In this document: piece after piece, positions 50,570 through 59,261 of the stretch
Position numbering within the stretch: the first letter of the stretch is position 1
Layout: every line of letters starts with the position of its first letter
Assembly: GCF_004364555.1 (NCBI RefSeq)
Contig: NZ_SOAM01000001.1
Coordinates: forward strand, 930,001-994,000
Length of the DNA: 64,000 nucleotides
Direction of reading: 5' to 3'
Origin: Amnibacterium kyonggiense
GTDB lineage: Bacteria > Actinomycetota > Actinomycetes > Actinomycetales > Microbacteriaceae
The notes under the pieces: model-generated
The model's database searches: none
The model's input: only the letters and a program-made list of their open reading frames with translations
What the model was told of the DNA's origin: nothing
Program-made: the position numbers and the translations under genes

Positions 50570-51120
50570 GCGTCCTCGAGGGCGGCGAGGAGCGGCTCGA
50601 GGGAGGACTCGAAGCGGATCATCGCGGCGCCCCGGTCGGAGAGGAAGCCCTCGCCGACCATGTGCGCGACGAGCTCCCGCATCGGCGACCAGTACCCGAG
50701 CACGTCGAGGAACCCGCACGGCTTGGAGTGGTAGCCGAGCATCGCCCACGACCACTGCTCGACGATCTCCTCGAGGGTGCCCGCGCCGCCCGGCAGCGCG
50801 ACGAAGACGTCCGCGAGCTCGGCCATCATCGCCTTCCGCTCCGCCATGGTCTGCACGACGTGGAGCTCGGCCAGGTCCGGGTGCGCGAGCTCCGGCCCGA
50901 TGAGCGCCTCAGGGATCACCCCGACGACGGTGCCGCCCGCGCCGAGCGCGCCGTTCGCCACCGCGCCCATCAGTCCGGTCCCGCCGCCGCCGTAGACGAC
51001 GGTGATCCCGCGCTCCGCGAGGGTGCGCCCCACCTCGGACGCCGCCTCGAGGTGCCTCGGGTCGACGCCGTCCCGCGCGCCGCAGAACACCGCCACCGCC
51101 CTGATCGCTCGTTCCGTCAC
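50566..51120 (-). CDS. LOG family (TIGR00730) nucleotide 5'-monophosphate phosphoribohydrolase
   Basis: 184 residues. The conserved motif PGGAGTLEEIVEQWSW, with VYGGGGTGLMGAVANGAL and MAERKAMM, identifies the LOG/lysine-decarboxylase-like family, which releases base and ribose-5-phosphate from nucleotides and in some bacteria activates cytokinins. GTG 51120 is 7 bases after TACGAT (51128-51133); ATG 51129 overlaps that box and is less likely. Divergent from the MFS gene at 51187. Confidence 0.93.
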   Translation of the reverse strand: MTERAIRAVAVFCGARDGVDPRHLEAASEVGRTLAERGITVVYGGGGTGLMGAVANGALGAGGTVVGVIPEALIGPELAHPDLAELHVVQTMAERKAMMAELADVFVALPGGAGTLEEIVEQWSWAMLGYHSKPCGFLDVLGYWSPMRELVAHMVGEGFLSDRGAAMIRFESSLEPLLAALEDA

Positions 51121-51186
51121 GCGGCGCATCGTAGGCGAGGGATGTTTCGCAGCCCGCTCGTCGGTGGGCGCTGGAAGGCTGGTGCG

Positions 51187-52401
51187 GTGGCGGGCAGGCG
51201 GGCGGAGGCGGTCTACCTCGCGGGCGCCATCCCGGTCCGGCTCGTCACGAACGGCGCCGGCGTCGCCCTGGCGCTCGCCGCGGCGACCCGCCTCGACAGC
51301 GTCGCGATCGGCGGGGTGCTGATCGCCGTGCTGAACGCGCCGAGCGTCGTCGCGGCGCCCGTCATCGGCGCCCTCACCGACGCGGTCGGCTCGCCGAAGC
51401 GCTTCATGCTCGGCGCGAGCGTCGTGCTCGCCGCCGCGCTCGTGACCGCCGCCTTCGTCGGCGCGGTCCCGCTCCCGCTCGTGATCCTCGGACTGCTCGC
51501 GGGCGGCTGCGTCGTGCCGGTGTTCATCGGCGGCCTCTCCGCCTGGGTGGACGAGGCGATGCCGGGCGACCACGCCCGCGGCTTCGCGGTCGACGCCCTG
51601 AGCTACAACCTCGCGGGCATCGCCGGGCCGGCCGTCGTCGCCGGCATGAGCGCGCTGCTGACCGCCACCGGGGCGCTGCTCGCGCTCGCCGCGGTGATGG
51701 TCGCGGGCGGCCTCCTCCTCCAGGTGCTGCCGATCGCCGGCCGGGGCGGCGCCGCGGATCCGCGGTCGCTCGCCCGGGGCGTCGCGCGCGCGACGCGCCA
51801 CCTCGTCACCCACGGGCCGCTCGCCCGCGTCGTGCTCGCGGGCGCGGTCGTGCAGCTCGGCGCAGGGATGATGCCCGTCGTCGCCGTGCTCGTCGCGGTC
51901 CACCGCGGGCTCGCCGAGAGCGCGGGAGGGCTCCTGCTCACCGCCTTCTCGATCGGCGGCGTCACGGGCGCACTGCTCGTCGCCGTGCCCGCGATCACCC
52001 GCCGGGTCGCCGCGGTGCGGCCGCGGCTGATGATGGCGGTCAGCTTCACGGCGACCGGCGTGCTGACGCTGCTCGCGGCCGTGAGCCCCTCCTTCGCCCT
52101 GACGGCGGTCGCGCTCGCGCTGTCCGGGCTGCCGGACGCGACCGGTGTCGCCGCCATGCTGCGGCTGCGGCAGGAGGAGAGCCCCGCGGACGTGCGCGCG
52201 CAGGTCTTCGTGGTCGCGGCCGGCACCCGGGCGGTGACCGCGGCGATCGGCGCCGCCGTCGCCGGAGCGGTCGCCGGGCTCGACCCGTCGCTGCTGCTCG
52301 GGCTCGTCGCGGTGCCGTGGCTGACGGCCGCGCCGATCCTGCTCGCCCGCTTCCGCCGCCCGCGCGCCGACGCGGCGGAGGCGCCTACGCCGGCCGGATG
52401 A
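51187..52401 (+). CDS. MFS transporter
   Basis: 404 residues, twelve membrane helices, typical helix 1 start and the LTDAVGSPKRFMLGASV loop motif A variant. Substrate unknown. The GTG is 6 bases after AAGGCT (51175-51180). Its C-terminal 17 bases overlap the end of the convergent DUF4395 gene. Confidence 0.85.
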   Translation: MAGRRAEAVYLAGAIPVRLVTNGAGVALALAAATRLDSVAIGGVLIAVLNAPSVVAAPVIGALTDAVGSPKRFMLGASVVLAAALVTAAFVGAVPLPLVILGLLAGGCVVPVFIGGLSAWVDEAMPGDHARGFAVDALSYNLAGIAGPAVVAGMSALLTATGALLALAAVMVAGGLLLQVLPIAGRGGAADPRSLARGVARATRHLVTHGPLARVVLAGAVVQLGAGMMPVVAVLVAVHRGLAESAGGLLLTAFSIGGVTGALLVAVPAITRRVAAVRPRLMMAVSFTATGVLTLLAAVSPSFALTAVALALSGLPDATGVAAMLRLRQEESPADVRAQVFVVAAGTRAVTAAIGAAVAGAVAGLDPSLLLGLVAVPWLTAAPILLARFRRPRADAAEAPTPAG

Positions 52402-52840
52402 CCCGGGCGCGGAGCAGCAGCACGTACAGCCGGCAGCCGAGGCAGTACCCGAACACCGAGTTGAGGAACGCGGCGACGAACGCCATCGCCGCGAACACCG
52501 CGAGCCCGGCCGGCAGGCCGAACGCGCCGAGTGCGACGCCGACGAGCGTGATGACGAACCCGACGCCCTGGGCGAAGGTCGGCGGCGCAGCGTCCTCCAG
52601 CTCCGTCGGCGGCTGCAGGCGCGGGCGGATCAGCGCGCGGAACAGGCGCCCGGAGGGGTGCCGCTCGATCCCGGCGAACGCGCCCCAGGCGAAGAGGGCG
52701 CAGATCGCGGCGAGCAGCACGGTCGCGACGACACCCGCGCCGACGAGGGCGAGGAAGACGTCGACGAGCAGCAGGACCGCGGTGATGCCGGCGCCGAAGC
52801 GCGGGCCGCGCGGGTCGATGCGGGCGCGGTCAGCGGACAT
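52385..52840 (-). CDS. DUF4395 membrane protein
   Basis: 151 residues with four membrane helices. The family hallmark GYCLGCRLY near the C-terminus supplies a CxxC, suggesting a membrane redox function. Its first 11 bases overlap the end of the thioredoxin-like gene, a conserved pair in actinobacteria, so the two proteins probably exchange electrons. The 3' end overlaps the convergent MFS gene by 17 bases. Confidence 0.92.
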   Translation of the reverse strand: MSADRARIDPRGPRFGAGITAVLLLVDVFLALVGAGVVATVLLAAICALFAWGAFAGIERHPSGRLFRALIRPRLQPPTELEDAAPPTFAQGVGFVITLVGVALGAFGLPAGLAVFAAMAFVAAFLNSVFGYCLGCRLYVLLLRARVIRPA

Positions 52841-53267
52841 GGTCGCCTCCGAGGACGGTCGTGAGCTCACGGTCGAGGGCGTCCCGCCGCGGCGCGCCGC
52901 CGATGCGGGCGCGGACCCGGTGGCCGCCGTCGACGAGCAGGGTGGTCGGGGTCTGGAGGACGCCGAACCGGTCCGCAACGTCGGGTCGCCGGGTGAGGTC
53001 CACCTCGACGTGCACGACGCCCTCGTGCCCGTCGGCCACGGCGCGGAGCAGCCGCGCCGTCCCCGGGCACTGCGCGCAGGTCGGCGTGGAGAACTGGACG
53101 AGCGTCGCGCGGGCGCCGAGCGGCGCCTCCGCTCCGAGGTCGGCGGCGGTGACGCGATCGCCGGAGGCGGTCCGGAGCCGCCCCGCACCGGCCCGGTGCA
53201 GCAGGCCGAGCGCGGTGGCGAGCACGACGAGTGCGGCCAGGGCGGCGAGCGCGAGCAGCGGAGACAT
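52830..53267 (-). CDS. Membrane-anchored thioredoxin-like protein
   Basis: 145 residues. An N-terminal membrane helix (LLALAALAALVVLATALGLL) anchors a thioredoxin domain outside the membrane, with active site CAQC in FSTPTCAQCPGTARLL and the cis-proline in QTPTTLLVDGG. Likely reduces or transfers disulfides in the envelope with the DUF4395 protein. ATG 53267 is 6 bases after TATGGT (53274-53279), a good leaderless promoter. Confidence 0.9.
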   Translation of the reverse strand: MSPLLALAALAALVVLATALGLLHRAGAGRLRTASGDRVTAADLGAEAPLGARATLVQFSTPTCAQCPGTARLLRAVADGHEGVVHVEVDLTRRPDVADRFGVLQTPTTLLVDGGHRVRARIGGAPRRDALDRELTTVLGGDHVR

Positions 53268-53273
53268 CCCGGC

Positions 53274-53279
53274 ACCATA
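53274..53279 (-). promoter_or_regulatory. -10 box (TATGGT), leaderless thioredoxin-DUF4395 transcript
   Basis: TATGGT, 6 bases, ATG at 53267. Confidence 0.6.
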
Positions 53280-53403
53280 CGGACGCGAGCGCCGGACCCG
53301 GCGTCGTGTGACGGCGGATGACGCGGAGGCCGGCGCTGCATCGTGCGGTGGGGGCCGGGCCGCGTGCAGCGCGCGTCGCCGGACGCCGGGCAGGATCGGG
53401 GCC

Positions 53404-54345
53404 GTGCTGCACCTGGCGCTCGTGCTCCCGTCCGACCGCTCCCGACCGGCGCTCGAGGAGCTGCGGGCGCACGAGGGCGTCGCGTCCCTGCGACACCTGC
53501 CGGGGGCCGCGGTCGACCCGCGGGGCGACGTCATCGAGGCGGACGTCGCGCGCGAGTCGGCGGACGAGCTGATCGACCGCCTCCGCCACCACTGCACCGC
53601 GCTCGGGGGCACGATCACCGTCACGGAGATCGCCGTCGCGATCGGCGACCGCATCGAGCGGGCCGAGCGCGCCGCGCCGGGCGAGGGCGTCGACGCGGTG
53701 CTCTGGGACCAGCTCGCCGAGCGGACGGGGGAGGACGCGCGGCTCTCGGCGACCTTCCTCGTGTTCCTGATCGCGGCAACGCTGATCTCGGCGGTCGGCA
53801 TCCTCACCGACAGCGAGGTGCTCGTCGTGGGCGGCATGGTCCTCGGCCCCGAGTTCGGGCCGCTCGCGTTCATCGCCCTGTCGATCGTCCGGCGGCGACC
53901 ACGGCAGCTGCTGCGCGGCGCCGTGCCCCTCCTCGTCGGCTTCCCCGTCGCGATCGCCGCCACCGCCGGGGTCGTCGCGCTGATCCGGGCGACGTTCGGG
54001 CTGCCGGCCGGCTACCTGGACGGGAACCGGCCCCTCACCTCGTTCATCTCGCACCCCGACCAGTTCAGCGTCATCGTGGCGCTGATCGCCGGCGTCGCGG
54101 GCGTCGTCTCGCTGACGAGCTCCCGCTCCGGCGCGCTCGTCGGCGTGTTCATCAGCGTCACCACCATCCCGGCTGCGGCGAACATCGGCGCCGCGCTCGT
54201 CACCGGGCGCCTCGACGAGGCGGGCGGCGCCGCGGTGCAGCTCGGCGTCAACATCGGGTGCCTGCTCGTCGCGGCGGTCGTCACGCTGGTCGTCCAGCGG
54301 GCAGCGCGGTCCCGGCGCCGGCGGCGGGAGGCGCGCGGACGCTGA
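53404..54345 (+). CDS. DUF389 family membrane protein
   Basis: 313 residues. A soluble alpha/beta domain (about 1-105) precedes six membrane helices. The family core GILTDSEVLVVGGMVLGPEF is present, as is the ISVTTIPAAANIGAA segment. Function unknown; widespread TIGR00341/DUF389 family. GTG 53404 is 7 bases after CAGGAT (53391-53396). Confidence 0.92.
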   Translation: MLHLALVLPSDRSRPALEELRAHEGVASLRHLPGAAVDPRGDVIEADVARESADELIDRLRHHCTALGGTITVTEIAVAIGDRIERAERAAPGEGVDAVLWDQLAERTGEDARLSATFLVFLIAATLISAVGILTDSEVLVVGGMVLGPEFGPLAFIALSIVRRRPRQLLRGAVPLLVGFPVAIAATAGVVALIRATFGLPAGYLDGNRPLTSFISHPDQFSVIVALIAGVAGVVSLTSSRSGALVGVFISVTTIPAAANIGAALVTGRLDEAGGAAVQLGVNIGCLLVAAVVTLVVQRAARSRRRRREARGR

Positions 54346-54367
54346 CGGTCGTGGCAGGGTCGCAGGC

Positions 54368-56035
54368 ATGGATGCCGATGTCGTCATCGTCGGCGGCGGC
54401 CTCGCGGGGCTCGTCGCAGCGACCGAGCTGACCGCCGCGGGGCGCCGCGTCGCGCTCGTCGAGCAGGAGAACGCCGGGAACCTCGGCGGCCAGGCGTTCT
54501 GGTCGTTCGGCGGGCTGTTCCTCGTCGACAGCCCCGAGCAGCGGCGGTGGGGCATCCGCGACTCGGCGGAGCTGGCCTGGCAGGACTGGCGCGGCAGCGC
54601 GCAGTGGGACCGCCTCGACGACGAGGACCGGTGGGCCGCGGCATGGGGCGAGGCGTACGTCGCCTTCGCGGCCGGGGAGAAACGGGCCTGGCTGCAGCAG
54701 CACGGCGTCCGCTTCACCCCGCTCGTCGGGTGGGCGGAGCGCGGCAACGGCCGCGCGGGCGGCCACGGGAACTCCGTGCCGCGATTCCACCTGCCGTGGG
54801 GGACCGGCACCGGCGTCTCGGGACCCTTCGCCGCGAAGGCGCGCGCGGCTGCCGCTGCCGGGCTGCTCGACCTCCGGTTCCGGCACCGCGTCGACGGGCT
54901 CGTGGTCGAGGGCGGGGCGGTCGTCGGCGTGCGCGGCGCCGTGCTCGCGCCGGACGAGGCCCCGCGCGGCGTCGCCTCCAACCGCGACGTCGTCGGCGAC
55001 TTCGAGCTCCGCGCGCAGGCGGTGGTGCTCGCGTCCGGCGGGATCGGCGCGGACCACGACCTCGTGCGCGCGATGTGGCCGGAGCGGCTCGGCCGGCCGC
55101 CGCGCCGCATGCTCACCGGCGTCCCCGCGCACGTCGACGGCCGCGGGATCGGCATCGCGGAGGCGTCCGGCGCCCGCGTCGTGAACAAGGACCGGATGTG
55201 GCACTACACGGAGGGCGTCGCGAACTGGGACCCGATCTGGGCCGGGCACGGCATCCGGATCCTGCCCGGGCCGTCGTCGATGTGGTTCGACGCGCTCGGC
55301 CGGCGCCTGCCGGCGCCCGGGCTGCCGGGGCACGACACGCTCGGCACGCTGCGGCTCCTCCGCACCGACCCCGACATCGCCGCGTTCGACCACTCCTGGT
55401 TCGTCGCCTCGCAGAAGGTCGTGGAGAAGGAGTTCGCGCTCTCCGGCTCGGAGCAGAACCCGGACCTCACGAACCACGACTGGCCGCTGCTGCTCCGGTC
55501 GCGCCTCGGTCGCGGCCCGACGCCGGCGGTCGCCGCGTTCGAGCGGCACGGCCCGGACTTCGTCGTCGCCGACCGGCTCGGCGACCTCGTCGCGGGCATG
55601 AACCGGATCGCCCCGGAGGCGCCGCTGGAGCTCGCCGCGATCGAGCGACAGATCCGGGAGCGCGACGCCGAGCTCGCGAATCCGTTCACGAAGGACGCGC
55701 AGCTGCAGAGCATCCACAACGCCCGCCGCGCGCGGAGCGACCGCTTCACCCGCGTCGCGACCCCGCACCGCCTTCTCGACCCGGCCGCGGGGCCGCTCGT
55801 CGCGGTGAAGCTCCACGTCATCACCCGGAAGACGCTCGGCGGCGTCCAGACCGACCTCGACGGGCGGGCGATCGGCGCGGACGGGGCGCCGCTGCCCGGG
55901 CTGTGGGCCGCGGGGGAGGCCGCCGGGTTCGGCGGCGGCGGTGCGCACGGCTACAACGCGCTCGAGGGGACCTTCCTCGGCGGCTGCCTCTTCACCGGCC
56001 GCGTGGTGGGGCGCTCGCTCGCGGCCGCGCTGTAG
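54368..56035 (+). CDS. FAD-binding dehydrogenase (fumarate reductase/KsdD-like)
   Basis: 555 residues. The dinucleotide fold DADVVIVGGGLAGLVAATEL is at the start, followed by EQENAGNLGGQAFWS and, near the end, the second FAD motif LPGLWAAGEAAGFGGGGAHG. It belongs to the FAD-binding dehydrogenase subgroup (PRK12834-like) related to 3-ketosteroid dehydrogenases and fumarate reductases. Substrate is not determined. ATG 54368 lies 7 bases after CAGGGT (54355-54360). The following 180 bases hold only the TetR promoter and operator. Confidence 0.92.
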   Translation: MDADVVIVGGGLAGLVAATELTAAGRRVALVEQENAGNLGGQAFWSFGGLFLVDSPEQRRWGIRDSAELAWQDWRGSAQWDRLDDEDRWAAAWGEAYVAFAAGEKRAWLQQHGVRFTPLVGWAERGNGRAGGHGNSVPRFHLPWGTGTGVSGPFAAKARAAAAAGLLDLRFRHRVDGLVVEGGAVVGVRGAVLAPDEAPRGVASNRDVVGDFELRAQAVVLASGGIGADHDLVRAMWPERLGRPPRRMLTGVPAHVDGRGIGIAEASGARVVNKDRMWHYTEGVANWDPIWAGHGIRILPGPSSMWFDALGRRLPAPGLPGHDTLGTLRLLRTDPDIAAFDHSWFVASQKVVEKEFALSGSEQNPDLTNHDWPLLLRSRLGRGPTPAVAAFERHGPDFVVADRLGDLVAGMNRIAPEAPLELAAIERQIRERDAELANPFTKDAQLQSIHNARRARSDRFTRVATPHRLLDPAAGPLVAVKLHVITRKTLGGVQTDLDGRAIGADGAPLPGLWAAGEAAGFGGGGAHGYNALEGTFLGGCLFTGRVVGRSLAAAL

Positions 56036-56164
56036 CGCTCTGCTGCCCGTCCGGCACCACTGCACGGGCATGGTCTCGAGGCTCGCTTCGCTCGCACCTC
56101 GACCGGCGGGGGACGTGGGGCGGACGCGCCGCTGCGCGCTCTCGACCCGCGGCGGCCGGAGCGC

Positions 56165-56197
56165 TACTGTGCGCGGAGTTGGACGCTCGTCCAACTC
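56165..56197 (+). promoter_or_regulatory. TetR promoter with 22-base palindromic operator
   Basis: TACTGT (56165-56170) is a likely -10. Immediately after it lies a perfect palindrome, GAGTTGGAC-GCTC-GTCCAACTC (56176-56197), covering the transcription start. It is the evident operator for the TetR protein encoded at 56216 and hence for the whole four-gene operon. Confidence 0.75.
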
Positions 56198-56215
56198 CCG
56201 GCTCGGAGGTGCGCG

Positions 56216-56809
56216 GTGCAGCGGATCGCGGTGGAGGACCGGCGGGCGGCGCTGCTCGCCGCGGCGGTCCGCGTGATCGCCCGCGGCGGCATGGCGCGCG
56301 CCTCGACCCGCGCGATCGCGGCCGAGGCCGGCATGCCGACCGCGAGCTTCCACTACGTCTTCACGTCGCACGCGGCGATGGTGGAGGAGCTGGTCGCCGC
56401 GATCCTCGCCGCGCAGTCGGTGGCGGTCGCGGGCTCCGTCGCCGAGGCGGGCTCCCTCCGCGAGTTCGTGGGAGGCGCCCTCCAGGGCTGGCTCGACCGC
56501 GCCGCCGAGGACCCGGAGGTCGAGGTGGCGCTGCACGAGATCGTCGCCTGGTCCCGCTCCTCCGCGGAGCTGCGCCGGCTCGCGGAGCGGGTCTACGACG
56601 GCTACGCGGGCTCGATCGGCGCGTTCGTGCGCGCCGCGGAGGAGCGGTTCGCGGTGCGCTGGGCCGTGCCGCGGGAGGACGTCGCCCGCTTCGTGCTGGT
56701 GATCACCGACGGCGTCGCGGCGCGCTGGCTCGTCGACCGCGACGACGCGGCCGCTCGGCGCTCGCTGGCGACGGGCGCGGGCGCCGTGCTCGGACTGGTC
56801 GAGGCGTGA
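56216..56809 (+). CDS. TetR/AcrR family repressor
   Basis: 197 residues. The N-terminal HTH is ASTRAIAAEAGMPTASFHYV, residues about 25-50. The C-terminal ligand domain is helical. It heads an operon in which each gene overlaps the next by 4 bases, and a perfect palindrome lies just upstream, so it represses itself and the three enzymes/transporter after it. The start GTG 56216 is short of a strong Shine-Dalgarno sequence (GGAGG is 9 bases upstream). Confidence 0.93.
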   Translation: MQRIAVEDRRAALLAAAVRVIARGGMARASTRAIAAEAGMPTASFHYVFTSHAAMVEELVAAILAAQSVAVAGSVAEAGSLREFVGGALQGWLDRAAEDPEVEVALHEIVAWSRSSAELRRLAERVYDGYAGSIGAFVRAAEERFAVRWAVPREDVARFVLVITDGVAARWLVDRDDAAARRSLATGAGAVLGLVEA

Positions 56810-58041
56810 CCGTCGTCGAGCCCGCGGTCCGCGTCGGCGCGCGCTGGATCGGCGGCTTCGCCGTCGCCTGGCTGGGCGTCTGGCTCGCGCAGCTCACGGT
56901 CATCCAGCTGCTGCTGCCCGCCCAGGTCGCGGGCACGACCGGCGAGCACGGCTTCGTCGACACGATCATGCGGTTCGGCTGGGTGTCCGCGGCGGCCGGC
57001 GTCGCCGCGCTCATCGCCTTCCCGGTCGTCGGCGCGCTGTCGGACGCGACGGTCTCGCGGTTCGGCCGCCGCCGCCCCTGGATCGCGGTCGGCACCGCCC
57101 TGTTCGCCGCGGGGCTGCTGCTGCTCGGCCTGCAGACGTCGGTCGTCGGGATCGCGCTCGCCTGGTGCGTCGCCCTCGCGGGGTTCGCCGCGGTGTCCTC
57201 CGCGCTGACCGCGCTCATCGCCGATCAGGTGCCGGTCGAGCAGCGCGGCGTCGTGTCGGCCTTCGTCTCCGTGCCGCAGGCGGCGGGCACGATCCTCGGC
57301 CTGCTGCTCGTCGAGGCGCTGGCGCTGTCCCGGGCCGGCTCGTACGCCCTCGTCGCGCTCGTGCTCGTGGTCCTCGTGGTGCCGCTGCTCCTCCGCATAC
57401 CGGACGCGCCCGCGTCGGCGCCCGCCGCGCGACCCGGGATCCGGCAGATGACGGCCTCCCTCTGGATCGACCCGCGCACGCACCCCGACTTCGCGTGGAC
57501 GCTGACGGGGCGCCTGCTCGTGAACCTCGGCAACGCGCTCGGCACGAGCCTCCTGCTGTACTGGCTCGCGGACGGGCTCGGGGACCCGCACGCGGAGGAC
57601 GACCTCATCCCGCTCGTGCTCGTCTACCTCGTCGCCCTGGTCGTCGCGAGCCTCGTCGCCGGCCGGGCCAGCGACCGCACCGGGCGCCGCCGCGCCTTCG
57701 TGGGCGCCGCCGCCGCGCTGCAGGCGGTCGCGGGGCTGCTGCTCGCGCTCGTGCCGTCCTACGGCACGACGCTCGTCGGCGGCGCGCTGCTCGGCGCGGG
57801 CTACGGCGTGTTCCTCGCGGTCGACCAGGCGCTCGCGACGCAGGTGCTGCCCGATCCGCAGGACCGCGGGAAGGATCTCGGGATCATGAACGTCGCCCTC
57901 GCGGTGCCGCAGGCCTTCGGGCCCATCGTCGGCGCCGCCCTCATCGTCGCGTCCGGCGGCTTCGGCGCGCTCTTCGTCGGCGCCGGGGTGCTCTCCGCGC
58001 TCGGCGCGGTGTCGGTCTCGCGCGTGCGGGGCGTCGCGTGA
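56806..58041 (+). CDS. MFS transporter (GPH/sugar-symporter-like)
   Basis: 411 residues, twelve helices. Motif DATVSRFGRRRPWIAVGTAL in loop 2-3 is typical of the glycoside-pentoside-hexuronide-like branch of MFS. It overlaps the TetR gene and the following PLP enzyme by 4 bases each. It is likely to import or export the substrate of the two enzymes encoded downstream. Confidence 0.88.
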   Translation: MTVVEPAVRVGARWIGGFAVAWLGVWLAQLTVIQLLLPAQVAGTTGEHGFVDTIMRFGWVSAAAGVAALIAFPVVGALSDATVSRFGRRRPWIAVGTALFAAGLLLLGLQTSVVGIALAWCVALAGFAAVSSALTALIADQVPVEQRGVVSAFVSVPQAAGTILGLLLVEALALSRAGSYALVALVLVVLVVPLLLRIPDAPASAPAARPGIRQMTASLWIDPRTHPDFAWTLTGRLLVNLGNALGTSLLLYWLADGLGDPHAEDDLIPLVLVYLVALVVASLVAGRASDRTGRRRAFVGAAAALQAVAGLLLALVPSYGTTLVGGALLGAGYGVFLAVDQALATQVLPDPQDRGKDLGIMNVALAVPQAFGPIVGAALIVASGGFGALFVGAGVLSALGAVSVSRVRGVA

Positions 58042-59261
58042 TCGCGCTGCCGCCGCCGACGGCCACGCCGTGGACGGACCCGACGCGGTTCTGGCCGGGT
58101 GTGCTGGAGGCGACCGCGGGTCTCGACGCCCCGCTCGGCGTGCTCGAGCTCGACGCGCTCGCCTGGAACGCGCACGACCTCGTGCGCCGCGCGAAGGGCA
58201 CGCCGATCCGCCTCGCCTCGAAGTCCCTGCGGGTGCGGGAGGCGATCGAGTCCGTCCTCGCGCTGCCCGGCTGGCACGGCGTGCTCGCCTACTCGCTGCC
58301 GGAGGCCCTGCGCCTCGTCGCTGCCGGGATCGACGACGTCGTGCTCGGCTACCCGGTCGTCGACCGCGCCGCGCTCGCGGCGCTCGCCGCGGACGAGGAG
58401 GCGGCCGCGCGGATCACCCTGATGATCGACGCGGTGGCGCAGCTCGACCTCGTCGACGCGGCCGTGGCGCCGGCCTCCCGCCCGCCGCTGCGGGTCGCGC
58501 TCGACCTCGACATGAGCATCGACCTCCCCGTCCTCGGGCACCTCGGCGTGCGGCGCTCGCCGCTGCGGGACGCGGCGGCCGCGATCGCGCTCGGCCGGCA
58601 CGTCGCCGCGCGGCCGGGGTTCCGGCTCGTCGGGCTGATGGGGTACGAGGCGCAGATGGCCGGGGTCGTGGACCGCTACGGCGCGAACCGCGCCTACGAG
58701 CGGATCATCGCCGGGGTGAAGCGCCGCTCCGCCGAGGTCGCGTTCGCGCGGCGGGAGGCCGCCGTGGCGGGCCTCCGTCAGCTGACCGATCTCGAGTTCG
58801 TGAACGGCGGCGGGACGGGCTCGATCGAGGCGACGATCGGCGACTCCTCCGTCACCGAGGTCACCGCCGGGAGCGGGCTGTTCGGCGGCCACCTGTTCGA
58901 CCGGTACCGGACGTTCCGCCCCGCGCCGGCCGCCTCCTTCGTCCTGTCGGTGGTCCGCGTGCCGAGCGCGGGCGTCGCGACGCTCGAGGGCGGCGGCTGG
59001 ATCGCCTCCGGGCCCGTCGGACCGGACCGGCGGCCGCTGCCGGTCTGGCCGCGGGGCCTCGACTACGAGCCGCGCGAGCAGGCGGGCGAGGTGCAGACGC
59101 CGGTCCGCGGCGGTCGCCTCGCGGTCGGCGACCGGGTCGTGCTCCGGCACACGAAGTCGGGGGAGCCCGCCGAGCGGCTCGCGGCGTACCGTCTGGTGCG
59201 GTCCGGCGCGCTCGTGGGGGAGTGGCCGACCTACCGCGGCGAGGGGGCGACGTACTCGTGA
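58038..59261 (+). CDS. PLP-dependent amino acid deaminase/aldolase (D-threonine aldolase/DSD fold)
   Basis: 407 residues, alanine-racemase-like N-terminal barrel. The PLP lysine is Lys62 in RLASKSLR. Other family marks are GLMGYEAQMAG and FVNGGGTGSIE, which position phosphate and metal. Family members act on D-amino acids with a beta-hydroxyl or on related substrates. The C-terminal domain ends with RLAAYRLVRSGALVGEWPTY. It lies between a transporter and a sugar-lactone oxidase, a pairing seen in other actinobacteria; the true substrate is unknown. Confidence 0.88.
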   Translation: MIALPPPTATPWTDPTRFWPGVLEATAGLDAPLGVLELDALAWNAHDLVRRAKGTPIRLASKSLRVREAIESVLALPGWHGVLAYSLPEALRLVAAGIDDVVLGYPVVDRAALAALAADEEAAARITLMIDAVAQLDLVDAAVAPASRPPLRVALDLDMSIDLPVLGHLGVRRSPLRDAAAAIALGRHVAARPGFRLVGLMGYEAQMAGVVDRYGANRAYERIIAGVKRRSAEVAFARREAAVAGLRQLTDLEFVNGGGTGSIEATIGDSSVTEVTAGSGLFGGHLFDRYRTFRPAPAASFVLSVVRVPSAGVATLEGGGWIASGPVGPDRRPLPVWPRGLDYEPREQAGEVQTPVRGGRLAVGDRVVLRHTKSGEPAERLAAYRLVRSGALVGEWPTYRGEGATYS

